Assembly: GCA_946407015.1 (NCBI GenBank)
Contig: CAMJML010000008.1
Span: forward strand, 86,820 to 150,819
Source: an uncultured Selenomonadales bacterium
GTDB taxonomy: Bacteria > Bacillota > Negativicutes > DSM-1736 > Dendrosporobacteraceae
Length of the DNA: 64,000 nt
Direction: 5' to 3'
How positions within the stretch are numbered: the stretch's first letter is position 1; the number at the start of each line of letters is the position of its first letter. Shown one piece after another: positions 1 through 8,768 of this stretch. The position numbers and the translations under genes were made by a program. Under the pieces are notes generated by a model. That model was not told the DNA's origin. It saw nothing but the letters and a program-made list of their open reading frames with translations, and did no database searches.

Positions 1-1
1 G

Positions 2-1108
2 AGTGAAGTATTCGGCGATGCGGAAGTATTGCCTTTGTGGATTGCCGACATGGATTTTGCTTCACCGCCAGCTGTCGTGAAAGCCATTCAGGATAAGGCT
101 GCCCATGGTGTATTTGGGTATCCTGCCCGGAGAACTTCTTTGCAGGATGCGGTGGTCCATTGGATCGGAACCAGGCATAACTGGGCTGTGGAAAGAGAAT
201 GGATTAGCATCGCTCCCGGTGTCGTGTCTTCCATCAGTGCAGCGGTCTTGGCATTGACAGAACCGGGTGACAGCATTATGATTCAGCCTCCGGTTTATCC
301 CCCGTTCTTTTCTTGTGTGAGAAGCAATGGCCGTAAGATTGTTGAAAATGCCTTGAAAAATACGAATGGGCATTATGAATTCGATTTTGATGATTTAGAA
401 GCGAAGCTTGACGATAGAGTGAAAATGCTTATTTTGTGCAGTCCTCATAATCCGGTGGGGAGGGTCTGGAGCGAAGCGGAACTGCGCCGGTTGGCGGATA
501 TTTGCCTCAAGCATCATATTATTGTCCTTGCCGATGAAATTCATCAAGATTTAGTTTTTAGCAGATCTAAGCATACGACTTTTGCCAGTCTGAGCCCCGA
601 AATTGCAAACGCAACGGTAACCTGTATTGCTGCCAGCAAAACGTTTAATGTTGCCGGTCTTAATACATCGTTCATCATTACTCCTGATCCTGAGAAGCGG
701 AAAAAGCTGAACCGGTTCTTGCATAACCTGGAAATAGAAAAAACAACAATTTTTGGGGGGACAGCCGCAGAAGCGGCTTATTATCATGGTGAAGAATGGC
801 TGGAAGAGTTGTTGATTTATCTGGAGGCCAATGCGGACTATATTGTGGAATATGTGGCGCAACATCTTCCCGGGGTAAAAGTCGTTAAACCTGAGGGAAC
901 CTACCTGATTTGGTTAGATTTTCGTGAGCTTTTCCCCAGTTCGGCTGCACTCAGCCAGTTTTTAATTAAAGAAGCCAAGGTCGGTCTCAATGACGGGGGT
1001 TCATTCGGCAGTCAGGGAGAAGGCTTCGCGCGCTTGAATTTTGGCTGCCCCCGGGCGATTATTCAGGAAGCTTTGCAACGGATTAGTCAGGCTATTGGCA
1101 ATTTATAA
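2..1108 (+). CDS. MalY/PatB-type PLP C-S lyase (5' end missing)
   Basis: The frame is open from base 2, so the start codon lies outside the window; the visible part runs from SEVFGDAEVLPLWIADMDF. The LPLWIADMDF opening, the SPHNPVG and ADEIHQD segments and the PLP lysine in AASKTF (about 204 residues after the TTG at 29) fit the fold-type I cystathionine beta-lyase/MalY family. Such enzymes cleave cysteine conjugates or cystathionine to a thiol, ammonia and pyruvate in the cytosol. It sits just ahead of an SsuABC-type transporter and a leader of the type repeated in this region, so a role in organosulfur use is likely. The exact substrate cannot be read from sequence. Confidence 0.85.
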   Translation, partial: SEVFGDAEVLPLWIADMDFASPPAVVKAIQDKAAHGVFGYPARRTSLQDAVVHWIGTRHNWAVEREWISIAPGVVSSISAAVLALTEPGDSIMIQPPVYPPFFSCVRSNGRKIVENALKNTNGHYEFDFDDLEAKLDDRVKMLILCSPHNPVGRVWSEAELRRLADICLKHHIIVLADEIHQDLVFSRSKHTTFASLSPEIANATVTCIAASKTFNVAGLNTSFIITPDPEKRKKLNRFLHNLEIEKTTIFGGTAAEAAYYHGEEWLEELLIYLEANADYIVEYVAQHLPGVKVVKPEGTYLIWLDFRELFPSSAALSQFLIKEAKVGLNDGGSFGSQGEGFARLNFGCPRAIIQEALQRISQAIGNL

Positions 1109-1142
1109 AATAAACGGAACCTGGAGAATGCTGCTTGATTGG

Positions 1143-1195
1143 AGTTGACCCGCAGAGAGACTGGAGACAATCCCCGGTTTCAGTTTCTCTTTTTA
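1143..1195 (+). promoter_or_regulatory. Recurrent terminator-coupled leader, copy 1
   Basis: AGTTGACC starts a weak hairpin (CC/GG, or CAG/CTG) with TGA opposite AG. A GU-rich terminator stem (1155-1166 with 1178-1189) followed by a T run overlaps the 3' half of the hairpin. It is the least regular of seven similar elements and begins 34 bp after the C-S lyase stop, so it could also be a plain terminator of that gene. Confidence 0.45.
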
Positions 1196-1529
1196 TTTTG
1201 CTTGCGTGACTTATTTCGAATTACAATAATAGTCATTCTTTTCTACATGATAAGTCTAAAGATCATACAGTATTTTTCATTTCAAGATAGCGGGAGCTAG
1301 CTTTAAGGGGTAGAAGACTATGACAACAAAACAGGTTTTTGCCGAGTATGTGAAAGTATTCTTAGTGTGATGACTAATGATTTGAAACCAGACCTTCACA
1401 TGCTGGTTGTTGTTTTATTGGCCAAAGTGGTTGATGGAACGGTGTGTCCGGGCGGTGATATTATTTTGTCAGAATAACTGGCCGGTTCTTTTGACTGTTT
1501 GTATTTTGGGAGAATACGCAGTTAAGATC

Positions 1530-1559
1530 TTGACAGTTTTGACAGGCGGATGTTAGTAT
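1530..1559 (+). promoter_or_regulatory. Sigma-A promoter for leader 2 and the ABC transporter
   Basis: TTGACA at 1530-1535 and TAGTAT at 1554-1559 are separated by 18 bp. The predicted transcript begins about 15 nt ahead of leader copy 2. Confidence 0.65.
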
Positions 1560-1580
1560 AGATTCAAGTTCATAATGTTC

Positions 1581-1672
1581 AGCTGGCTGACAAAACAATC
1601 AGAGGCTGTATTTTTAGATTGATCATGTTGGAGATCCGACATGATCAATCTAAAAATACAGCCTCTTCTTTT
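1581..1672 (+). promoter_or_regulatory. Recurrent terminator-coupled leader, copy 2 (27-bp perfect terminator stem)
   Basis: AGC (1581-1583) pairs with GCT (1605-1607), CTGA (1587-1590) pairs with TCAG (1599-1602), and TGG faces AG in the internal loop. The GAGGCT bases are also the foot of a perfect 27-bp stem, 1602-1628 with 1639-1665, followed by TTCTTTTT. The small hairpin and the terminator cannot form fully together, which is the layout of an antiterminator/terminator switch ahead of the transporter genes. Confidence 0.75.
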
Positions 1673-1762
1673 TATAGAATTTGCTCAGATCGAGCATGCG
1701 GTTACCAGCGACATATGAAAAAAGGCGGTCATTCGCGTATATTACAGGAGAGGAAAAAAATT

Positions 1763-2713
1763 ATGACTAACATTCTTATTACATGGTTGCCGGTGATTTC
1801 AACAGTTTTAGCCATCGCAGTTGATGTGTTCATGATCAATGCCGGAAAACATACTTCAATCAAACAACCTTATTTTATTTATTTATTGGGTATTATTTTG
1901 GTTTTCTTTACCGCTATTGCTATAGCATCGTATTTTAATACGAAAGCCAAGAATTGGCTGGATGAAAGAACGTTATTTGTTGCTGCAAGCATTTTGTTTC
2001 TGAATCTGTTAAATATCGTGACTAAAAAGCTTGGATTGCTGCCGGCAATTTACTTTCCGTCACTGGATAAAATACTAGGAATTATCATTGAGGATCGGGA
2101 GTTTCTCGCTATCTGCTTAGCTTCGTCGGGAAAACTGCTGTTTACCGGCTATTTCTTTGGCGCTATTGCCGGATTTGCTACCGGGATTGCTGTGGGGTTC
2201 AGCAAAGGAGCTGCTTATTGGATTAATCCGCTCATTCGTATTTTGGGACCTATTCCATCCACGGCCTGGATTCCGTTAGTTCTGATCAGTTTTCCGACAA
2301 CTTTTTCAGCAAGTGCCTTTTTAATTGCTTTGGCTGTTTGGTTTCCGACAACGGTTATGACCAGCAGCGGTATTTTAAATGTTCAAAATGCCTATTTTGA
2401 AGTATCCAGTACATTGGGAGCCGGAAAATACTATCAAATTTTTAAAGTGGGTGTTCCCGCCTCAATGCCGCATATGTTTATCGGGCTATTTAACGGTACT
2501 TGCGCTTCTTTTATTACTTTAATGACCGCCGAAATGCTGGGGGTTAAAAACGGCATCGGCTGGTATATCAACTGGCAAAAAGAAATGATGGCTTATGCCA
2601 ATGTTTATGCCGGACTAATTCTAATTGCAATTACTTTCTCAGTTTTGATTACGCTCTTATTTAAAGTGCGTGACCATGTACTGGTATGGCAGAAGGGAGT
2701 TATCAAATGGTAG
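1763..2713 (+). CDS. ABC transporter permease, SsuC/TauC/NrtB type
   Basis: This 316-residue inner-membrane protein has several hydrophobic segments and a clear EAA-type loop (EVSSTLGAGKYYQIFKVGVP, in the C-terminal half) that docks to the ATPase. The ATG at 1763 follows AGGAGAGG at proper distance; an earlier in-frame start at 1619 lies inside the terminator stem and is unlikely. It is followed by its ATPase with a 7-bp overlap and then by a lipoprotein receptor, so the three form one uptake system. The family carries sulfonates, taurine, nitrate, pyrimidine precursors and similar small molecules. The leader ahead and neighbouring sulfur enzymes favour an organosulfur substrate, but this is inference. 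Confidence 0.85.
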   Translation: MTNILITWLPVISTVLAIAVDVFMINAGKHTSIKQPYFIYLLGIILVFFTAIAIASYFNTKAKNWLDERTLFVAASILFLNLLNIVTKKLGLLPAIYFPSLDKILGIIIEDREFLAICLASSGKLLFTGYFFGAIAGFATGIAVGFSKGAAYWINPLIRILGPIPSTAWIPLVLISFPTTFSASAFLIALAVWFPTTVMTSSGILNVQNAYFEVSSTLGAGKYYQIFKVGVPASMPHMFIGLFNGTCASFITLMTAEMLGVKNGIGWYINWQKEMMAYANVYAGLILIAITFSVLITLLFKVRDHVLVWQKGVIKW

Positions 2714-3486
2714 GGGAAATAACGATTGAAGGTGTGGTCAAACGATTTTCACAGCAAAATGCCGACGACGTGATCGCACTGAGTGGTATTGACCTTAACA
2801 TCAGGGCTGGTGAATTTGTTTCGCTGATAGGCCCATCCGGTTGTGGTAAATCAACGTTACTGCGTTTGATCGCCGGGCTCAATGGTTCGGATGTGGGAAA
2901 ATTATATATCGATGGTGAGGAAATCAGCCAACCGTCCTATGAGAGGGGGCTGGTATTTCAGAATCCCATGCTGTTTCCCTGGCTGAATGTTCATGATAAT
3001 GTGGCTTTTGGCTTGCGGGCGCGCAGTATCTACAAAGACAACAAGGCCGAGGTGGATAAGTTTATTGATTTAGTGGGTTTGGCTGCTTTTCACAAGTCTT
3101 ATCCGCATCAGTTATCCGGCGGTATGGCCCAGAGAGTGTCTTTGGCGCGAGCTCTGGTGAATCATCCCAAAGTGCTGCTGCTTGATGAGCCGCTTGGTGC
3201 ACTGGATGCCTTTACCCGTATGAATATGCAGGATGAGCTCATTCGAATTTGGCAGGAGCGGCAAACTACCATGATTATGGTTACACATGATGTAGATGAG
3301 GCGATCTATTTGTCTGATCGTGTTATTGTTATGACACCAAGGCCGGGAAAAATTGAAAAATGTATTGAGGTTAAACAATCCAGACCCAGGGCGCGCAATA
3401 ATCCGGAATTTTTGAGCCTGCGATCAACAATCTTAGAAATCTTAAATTTTGCCGGGCATGTAAAGGAACCAAATTATTATTTATGA
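2707..3486 (+). CDS. ABC transporter ATP-binding protein, SsuB/TauB type
   Basis: A 259-residue cytosolic ATPase energising the adjacent permease. Walker A GPSGCGKST lies at about 42-50, the signature LSGGM at 136-140, Walker B VLLLDEP near 156-162 and the switch histidine in MVTHD near 194. The ATG at 2707 is preceded by AAGGGAG and overlaps the permease stop, indicating translational coupling; an ATG at 2686 is in frame but lacks a good ribosome binding site. Length and motifs match the SsuB/TauB/NrtD branch. Confidence 0.9.
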   Translation: MVGEITIEGVVKRFSQQNADDVIALSGIDLNIRAGEFVSLIGPSGCGKSTLLRLIAGLNGSDVGKLYIDGEEISQPSYERGLVFQNPMLFPWLNVHDNVAFGLRARSIYKDNKAEVDKFIDLVGLAAFHKSYPHQLSGGMAQRVSLARALVNHPKVLLLDEPLGALDAFTRMNMQDELIRIWQERQTTMIMVTHDVDEAIYLSDRVIVMTPRPGKIEKCIEVKQSRPRARNNPEFLSLRSTILEILNFAGHVKEPNYYL

Positions 3487-3678
3487 GTACGATCTTACGT
3501 ACCAACACCTGATATGACAGCAATAATACAAACTAATTTTGGTGTAATTAGGCCATATTCTGCTGGAATGAGAGAGTCCAAAAACTTGTTAAGTGGACCA
3601 ATAAAGGCATTAGTACAACCACCCATTTGTGATGGTTGCTATTTATGTGATTATGATGTTAAGGGGGAGAAAGGAAAA

Positions 3679-4686
3679 ATGAGCCTGAAAAAGAAACTGT
3701 CCGCCATAGCAGTGGCATTGATCGCAACCTTGCTGCTGACATCATGCGGGCAAAAACAGGAAGTAAAGGCCGACGATTATGTAGTGAAAATCGGCTACAG
3801 CGGAAGTTTATGTGAAGCTCCGGTGCATATGGCCGTAGAGAAAGGATTTTTTGCTGAAGAAGGATTAAAGGTTGATGTCATTAAATTGGCACCGGGAACT
3901 GCTTTTGAAGCTGTTACAGCCGGAAAGACTGACGCTGGCTTTGGTTTGCTGGCCAGCCTGATTCAACCGCTTTCCAATGGGTTACCTATTAAAATAACCA
4001 GTGGGTTACATACCGGTTGCGACAAGGTGTTGGTCCCTAAGAATAGTGGCATTAACAACCTCACCGATTTAAAAGGCAAACGAATCGGCGTGCCAAGTAT
4101 GTCCAGCAGTCCGATTATTTTTGCTAAGCGTGCGTTGGCTGATGCCGGTATAGGGGTTAGTGAGAAAAACATGGAAGTGGAATTTGTCGTATTTAGTGCC
4201 AGTGATCTGCCGATTGCATTGAAAAACGGTTCAATTGATGCCATTGCCATGAATGATCCAACAGCTGCGGTGGCCCAAAAAGAATACGATTTAAACAACC
4301 TGGTTGACTCCGCTGTCACTGAACCATACAAACATCAATATTGCTGCACCGCGTATGTCAGCGACAGTTTAGCGAAAGAGCATCCTGAACTTGCCGCCAA
4401 ATATACCCGTGCAATGCAGAAAGCCAGTGCCTGGATACAGCAAAATCAAGATGAAACAGCTAAAATTCAGGTTGAGAAAAAATGGGTTGCCGGTGACGCT
4501 GATTTCAATGCCAAAGTATTGAAATCATATAACTATAATCCTTCAGCAAAAGGAGCTTACGATGCTTTTGGAATTACTGCCAAGCAACTTCAAAAAGTGG
4601 GTATGGTGGCTCCAGATGTTGATGTAGAAGCTTTGCATAAAAACAGTTTCCTGATTTTAAAAGAGGTTAAAGAACCTATCCAATAA
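3679..4686 (+). CDS. Substrate-binding lipoprotein, SsuA/NMT1 family
   Basis: A 335-residue receptor for the preceding permease and ATPase. The ATG at 3679 follows GGGGGAGAAAGGA and opens a lipoprotein signal (MSLKKKLSAIAVALIATLLL, then TSC; lipid-modified Cys23). The mature domain begins with KIGYSGSLCEAPVHMAVEKG, typical of the SsuA/TauA/THI5-like fold that presents small organic anions or precursors. A longer in-frame reading from 3514 would bury the signal and is rejected. About 190 bp separate it from the ATPase, with no evident gene between. A strong terminator follows directly. Confidence 0.85.
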   Translation: MSLKKKLSAIAVALIATLLLTSCGQKQEVKADDYVVKIGYSGSLCEAPVHMAVEKGFFAEEGLKVDVIKLAPGTAFEAVTAGKTDAGFGLLASLIQPLSNGLPIKITSGLHTGCDKVLVPKNSGINNLTDLKGKRIGVPSMSSSPIIFAKRALADAGIGVSEKNMEVEFVVFSASDLPIALKNGSIDAIAMNDPTAAVAQKEYDLNNLVDSAVTEPYKHQYCCTAYVSDSLAKEHPELAAKYTRAMQKASAWIQQNQDETAKIQVEKKWVAGDADFNAKVLKSYNYNPSAKGAYDAFGITAKQLQKVGMVAPDVDVEALHKNSFLILKEVKEPIQ

Positions 4687-4688
4687 AC

Positions 4689-4725
4689 AAAAACCGGATG
4701 ACCAAAGATGGTTCATCCGGTTTTT
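4689..4725 (+). terminator. Intrinsic terminator after the ABC transporter
   Basis: A 13-bp perfect stem AAAAACCGGATGA/TCATCCGGTTTTT with an 11-nt loop. The T-rich flanks work in both directions, so it may also serve the convergent carrier gene. Confidence 0.85.
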
Positions 4726-4775
4726 ATCATCTAGCAATCGATTTCTTTTTTATGTGAAGAGCTCAGCAATTTTGA

Positions 4776-5738
4776 TTAAACTGGAAAAATAATTCGGGCA
4801 GCATATATAGCGAGTGTTAAGGTTGCCGCACTTGCAATCGTTGACATCATAACAGCCTGAGCGGCAAAATTCTGATTGTTGTCGCATTCCACGGCAATAA
4901 GGGCGGTGTTTACGGCTGTCGGCACGGCATGGGCAATGAAAACAGTCTGAGCAATAACACCGCTTAAGCCAAGCAAGTGGATAAAAACCAGTGCAATCAG
5001 TGGGCTTATTATGAGCTTTATAAACACAGACAAATAAACTTCTTTTCTTTTAAAATCAAAGCATGTTTTTGATAATTGGATTCCTAATGTCAACAATGAC
5101 ATAGGAACAAGTCCATTTTTAAGGTACTCAAGGGCTGGCCAGATGGTCGTTGCTGTTAAATCTATGGGTGCACTTTTCAGAATAAAGGCAAGCGGGACAG
5201 CATAAATCGAGGGCATTGTAAAGATTTGGGCTAGCGATTTACGGGTACTCATCGTTGCTTTACCGGCATTGAAAAACCCAATTGTATTCGAGGTAACATT
5301 CTGGAGGACAAGAATAATGATTTGAGCCGTAATGGCATCATGCAAATAAGGCGTTTTTCCTTCGAGGACGAAAGGGGAACTGGTGAAAACTAAAGTAATA
5401 AGCGAGATGCCAATATTTCCGGAGTTGTTAAACATAATTGAATTTTTAAAAGCGTTGGTCAGTCCGATATCATAGCCGCAAATCTTTGCAATTCCCCTGC
5501 TGATCCAATCATTTACAAGCAGCATAAAAATACCACAAAGCAATACATTGAACAAATTCAGCTGTAAAGTTGCTGTATAAAGATTTACAAAAATAAAGGC
5601 AGGAACAAACAGGTAAAAAAGTAATTTGCTCAGACTGTAAATGTGGATGTCGAATTTTCTGTTTAATAAAAAGCCGAGGATAATGAGTAGGAATATAGGA
5701 ACAATGTTATGAGTCAAGATGTAGAAAAAAATTGCCAT
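4776..5738 (-). CDS. AEC-family (auxin efflux carrier-like) permease
   Basis: A 320-residue polytopic membrane protein beginning MAIFFYILTHNIVPIFLLIILG, with about ten hydrophobic segments in two halves, as in the AEC/bile-acid-sodium-symporter-like fold. Bacterial AEC carriers move small carboxylates such as malate. An AGGGAT-type ribosome binding site lies 11 nt upstream of the chosen ATG. It is divergent from the phosphotriesterase-like gene and convergent with the ABC operon. No leader of the repeated type precedes it, so its link to the neighbouring pathway is uncertain. Confidence 0.8.
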   Translation of the reverse strand: MAIFFYILTHNIVPIFLLIILGFLLNRKFDIHIYSLSKLLFYLFVPAFIFVNLYTATLQLNLFNVLLCGIFMLLVNDWISRGIAKICGYDIGLTNAFKNSIMFNNSGNIGISLITLVFTSSPFVLEGKTPYLHDAITAQIIILVLQNVTSNTIGFFNAGKATMSTRKSLAQIFTMPSIYAVPLAFILKSAPIDLTATTIWPALEYLKNGLVPMSLLTLGIQLSKTCFDFKRKEVYLSVFIKLIISPLIALVFIHLLGLSGVIAQTVFIAHAVPTAVNTALIAVECDNNQNFAAQAVMMSTIASAATLTLAIYAARIIFPV

Positions 5739-5901
5739 GGCATTATCAGATCCCTATCAAGTTAATTTGTTTTTGCCAATTTAGGAAATAAGCAGCATAT
5801 GATATTAAAGCAGTTGCTGTTTAGCAGTTTGTATGGGGCTTCCATTGGCAAAGTACAACTGCTGTAAAAAACTACTTGCTTGTATCGAAAGGACTGATTG
5901 C

Positions 5902-7008
5902 ATGGCCTCCCGAATCATGACTGTCTGTGGCTGGATTGAACCAGAACAACTAGGATTTACTTCTATGCATGAACATATTTTATCGGACTGTTCCATGTTT
6001 CGCAATAGAAAAAGACGTTCTTGGCTGCTGCAAAACGGAAATCGTGATATAGCCGATGACAAGCTGACACTTAAAAACCGGTCAAAAGTACGCCACAGTA
6101 TTACCTCGTCGCTGGATAATTTGAAACTGGATAATGAGGAGGTCATGACCAAAGAAGTGGCTGGTTTTAAAACTAGCGGAGGTGCCTCGATCGTGGAAGT
6201 CAGTGCACCGGGCATACGCAGTTCTGCGGGCGACTTATTAGCTGTACGCCGGATTAGCGAGAATACCGGGGTGCATATTGTGGCTTCTACAGGTCTTTAC
6301 GCAGAGTATACTTGGCCGGACGGCTATCGGAATATGACGTTTTCGGAGTATGTAACATTTTTGCGGCGTGAAATTCACTATGGCATACAGGATACCGGTA
6401 TTTTACCCGGGCATATTAAAGCTGCTTATGAGACACCCAGCCAGCAGGTTGGTTATTATTTACGGGCTGCTGCCCAAGTTTCCCGTGAGACAGGAGTTTC
6501 GCTACAGGTTCATTTAGGCCCCTTCCTGACTCCGGATGAGGTAAGAAATAATGTGATACAGCCACTCTTGCAAGGCGGATGTATTCCTGAAAAAACAATT
6601 TTATGCCATGTGCAGCTGCTAATGGGGCTTTTATCCATTGAAAAGCTTGTAACGTATCCAGGACAGATTCCTTTTGATTTAAGCTTGCATAAAGAACTGT
6701 TGGATCAGGGATTTGTTCTTTGTTTTACACCTTTTGGTTTTGAAGCAGATGATGAGCCCTTAGGAATAGCCCTTTATCCTGACTGGTATATTTTATCAGG
6801 GCTTTACAGATTGATTTTAGCTGGATATGCGGGCCAAATTGTCATAGGGAATGATGTGTTTACGAAGCTGGCAACTTGCGAAGGCGGGGGAGAAGGTTAT
6901 TTGCGATTGACTGATTTTGTCGTTCCGGTACTCAGAAAATGCGGAATTTCTGAACCCGATATTGTTCAAATTACTATTCATAATCCAGCTAGAATTTTGG
7001 CGTTCTAG
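5902..7008 (+). CDS. Phosphotriesterase-family metal hydrolase
   Basis: A 368-residue cytosolic amidohydrolase-fold protein. The metal site is visible: HEH at about 23-25, the bridging lysine in GHIKAAYE (about 173), histidines near 204 and 236, and the aspartate in IGNDVFTK (about 318). Phosphotriesterase homologues in anaerobes are usually lactonases or hydrolases of small esters rather than organophosphatases. The ATG at 5902 follows GAAAGGA; an ATG at 5833 is in frame but has no ribosome binding site. Between residues 31 and 85 there is a basic, variable stretch. Substrate unknown. Confidence 0.8.
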   Translation: MASRIMTVCGWIEPEQLGFTSMHEHILSDCSMFRNRKRRSWLLQNGNRDIADDKLTLKNRSKVRHSITSSLDNLKLDNEEVMTKEVAGFKTSGGASIVEVSAPGIRSSAGDLLAVRRISENTGVHIVASTGLYAEYTWPDGYRNMTFSEYVTFLRREIHYGIQDTGILPGHIKAAYETPSQQVGYYLRAAAQVSRETGVSLQVHLGPFLTPDEVRNNVIQPLLQGGCIPEKTILCHVQLLMGLLSIEKLVTYPGQIPFDLSLHKELLDQGFVLCFTPFGFEADDEPLGIALYPDWYILSGLYRLILAGYAGQIVIGNDVFTKLATCEGGGEGYLRLTDFVVPVLRKCGISEPDIVQITIHNPARILAF

Positions 7009-7023
7009 CTGGGATAAGATAAC

Positions 7024-7058
7024 AAGACCGTTTCCTCTATGGGAATACGGTCTTATTG
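7024..7058 (+). terminator. Intrinsic terminator after the phosphotriesterase-like gene
   Basis: AAGACCGT-TTCC pairs with GG-AATACGGTCTT around a short loop, followed by ATTGCTTT. The bases just before it (AGCTGGGATAAGATAAC) faintly resemble the repeated leaders but lack the inner stem. Confidence 0.65.
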
Positions 7059-7153
7059 CTTTACGAACCAGAACAGGTTTGTTACAATAATTACCATAAT
7101 AATCATGTTGGGTTAGTCATGGGTTATACAGTAATTAGAAAAGGAGATGCAGG

Positions 7154-8182
7154 ATGAATTACCGGATTTTAGGAAGAACGGGATTGAGGGTGTCGGAAGT
7201 AGGGTTTGGCGGTATCCCTATTTTACGACTTCCGGCCAATGAAGCTGTCAAGGTATTACGGCATGCATTTGATCAGGGAATTAACTTTTATGATACGGCC
7301 AATGCTTATAAAGATAGTGAAGCAAAAATTGGCCAAGCTTTTCACGGTATTCGGAAGCAAGTGATTATTGCCACTAAGACTGGACGCCGTGATGCTGCCG
7401 GTGCAACAGAACATCTGGAAAATAGCTTAACCATGTTAAAAAGTGATTATATTGATGTATATCAATTGCACCAAGTTTCCCAGGAGGAAGACTGGCAGGC
7501 AATCACAGCTCCTACGGGCGCTTTAAATGTTTGTGTAAAAGCTAGAGAAGCAGGGAAAATCCGTTATCTTGGCATTACTTCACACAGTTTGCCTATGGCC
7601 TTAAAATTGATTAAGACCAACCTTTTTGATACGATCCAATTCCCATTTAACTTTATTGAAGAAGACCCGAAGAACGAGTTGCATCCTGTTGCCCGCACCA
7701 TGAATTTGGGAATTATTGTCATGAAGCCTTTTGCAGGCGGGGCGATTGATCATGCTGCCTTGGCCTTCAAATTTTTACGGCAATATCCGGATGCTATTCC
7801 GATTCCAGGTTATGATTCAATTGCTTCAATTAATGAGATTATTGGTTTATATCAACATCCCAATGTTGTTACCCCTGAGGATCTTTTGTTGATGAATCAG
7901 TATCGAAGCGATCTCGGACAACAATTCTGCCGGCGGTGTGAATATTGTCAGCCATGTCCTAATGGAGTGAAAATTACACCGGCAATGGGGTATCCGATTG
8001 TCGCCAAGAGAATGTCCTCTCAGGTCGCTATTCAATTTTCCCAGTCTGCTATGGAGAGTGTTCCTCAATGTACCAACTGTGGTTCCTGTATCCCCCGCTG
8101 TCCTTATGAACTGCCTATACCTGAGATTTTGCGTAAGAATTATGATTTATTTGAACAGCATCGCAGTGAAGCCGCGGGCTGA
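7154..8182 (+). CDS. Aldo/keto reductase with C-terminal 4Fe-4S motifs
   Basis: A 342-residue fusion of an aldo/keto reductase barrel and an iron-sulfur tail. The tetrad is visible as Asp47, Tyr52 (YDTANAY), Lys75 (ATKTG) and His106 (YQLHQ). The tail has cysteines at about 259, 262, 265, 268 and 306, 309, 312, 316, enough for two [4Fe-4S] clusters. Such proteins are common in anaerobes and probably link NAD(P)H or ferredoxin to carbonyl reduction. AAAGGAGATGCAGG precedes the ATG. It lies between the phosphotriesterase-like gene and a leader-controlled RidA gene. The true substrate is unknown. Confidence 0.85.
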   Translation: MNYRILGRTGLRVSEVGFGGIPILRLPANEAVKVLRHAFDQGINFYDTANAYKDSEAKIGQAFHGIRKQVIIATKTGRRDAAGATEHLENSLTMLKSDYIDVYQLHQVSQEEDWQAITAPTGALNVCVKAREAGKIRYLGITSHSLPMALKLIKTNLFDTIQFPFNFIEEDPKNELHPVARTMNLGIIVMKPFAGGAIDHAALAFKFLRQYPDAIPIPGYDSIASINEIIGLYQHPNVVTPEDLLLMNQYRSDLGQQFCRRCEYCQPCPNGVKITPAMGYPIVAKRMSSQVAIQFSQSAMESVPQCTNCGSCIPRCPYELPIPEILRKNYDLFEQHRSEAAG

Positions 8183-8301
8183 CAAAATGTCGTTGCTGAG
8201 GTAGTTTCATATAGCTACAAGCTCAGCTGCTCTGCTGGCGGTCCTTTTGATAACGAGTTGTGGCAAATGCCGGAGGTGAAACATAATCTATAATAGATAT
8301 G

Positions 8302-8357
8302 AGACTGACTAGACATGCTAGAGGCCGTATTCCTATCAGGAATACGGCCTTATTTAT
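8302..8357 (+). promoter_or_regulatory. Recurrent terminator-coupled leader, copy 3
   Basis: GAC-TGA-CTAG (8303-8312), a 5-nt loop, then CTAG-AG-GCC (8318-8326). The GGCC is also the foot of a terminator, GGCCGTATTCC (8324-8334 region) with GGAATACGGCC, followed by TTATTTATT. A TATAAT-like box lies about 12 bp upstream. It sits 30 bp ahead of the RidA gene. Confidence 0.7.
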
Positions 8358-8387
8358 TCAAGCAAATTGCTGAATGGAGGGAAAGTG

Positions 8388-8768
8388 ATGTTAGTAAAGG
8401 TAACGAATCGTGTTAGCAAAGAACAGTCTATGCCTACGGTAATCATGGCCGGGGATTTTGTCTTTGTTCCCCATCTTGAAAGCGGTATGTTTTTAAGTGA
8501 TGTTACCGTGCAACTGATAAAGTGTCTTGAAAACTTAACATTCGTATTAACGGATGCCGGTGTTGAACTTGAGGATATCGTGCAAATGAATGTCATGTTT
8601 AGCAGTATTGCGGATTATGATAAAGTGCAAGCTGTTTTTCCTAAGTTTTTTAAAAACGAACTTTTTGTACGCAATGTCATGATTAGTGAGTTTGAATCAC
8701 CGGGCTGTTTATGTCAAATTGATGCTGTAGCTTATAAGAAATCTAAAAATCATGAACCGCAAGTTTAG
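8388..8768 (+). CDS. RidA/YjgF family protein
   Basis: A 126-residue single-domain protein of the family that hydrolyses reactive enamines and imines, such as the 2-aminoacrylate released by PLP-dependent C-S lyases. The family arginine is likely Arg95 in FVRNVMIS, followed by the usual acidic strand IDAVAY. The ATG at 8388 follows GGAGGGAAAGTG. It lies directly behind a leader of the repeated type, in a region with a MalY-type lyase and MetY, so quenching enamines from cysteine conjugates is a sensible role. Its last 26 bp overlap the convergent aminotransferase. Confidence 0.85.
   Translation: MLVKVTNRVSKEQSMPTVIMAGDFVFVPHLESGMFLSDVTVQLIKCLENLTFVLTDAGVELEDIVQMNVMFSSIADYDKVQAVFPKFFKNELFVRNVMISEFESPGCLCQIDAVAYKKSKNHEPQV

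Larger units (their letters stand above)
1109..1762. other. Gene-poor stretch with two regulatory leaders and a possible gene remnant
   Basis: This 650-bp stretch between the C-S lyase and the transporter holds leader copies 1 and 2 and a sigma-A promoter. Between them, 1320-1370 reads MTTKQVFAEYVKVFLV then stops, and a TGATG junction opens a second short frame (1370-1477) of about 35 codons. The two could be pieces of one decayed small gene, but I do not recognise it. Confidence 0.4.

Noticed and set aside
1619..1762. N-terminal extension of the ABC permease
   Set aside because: The extension translates the right arm of a terminator stem, lacks a ribosome binding site and adds no membrane-protein features; ATG 1763 has AGGAGAGG.
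7007..7058. An eighth copy of the repeated leader
   Set aside because: AGCTGGGATAAGATAAC then AAGACC is similar in wording, but there is no inner stem and the AGC foot overlaps the stop codon of the phosphotriesterase-like gene. It is better read as a plain terminator.
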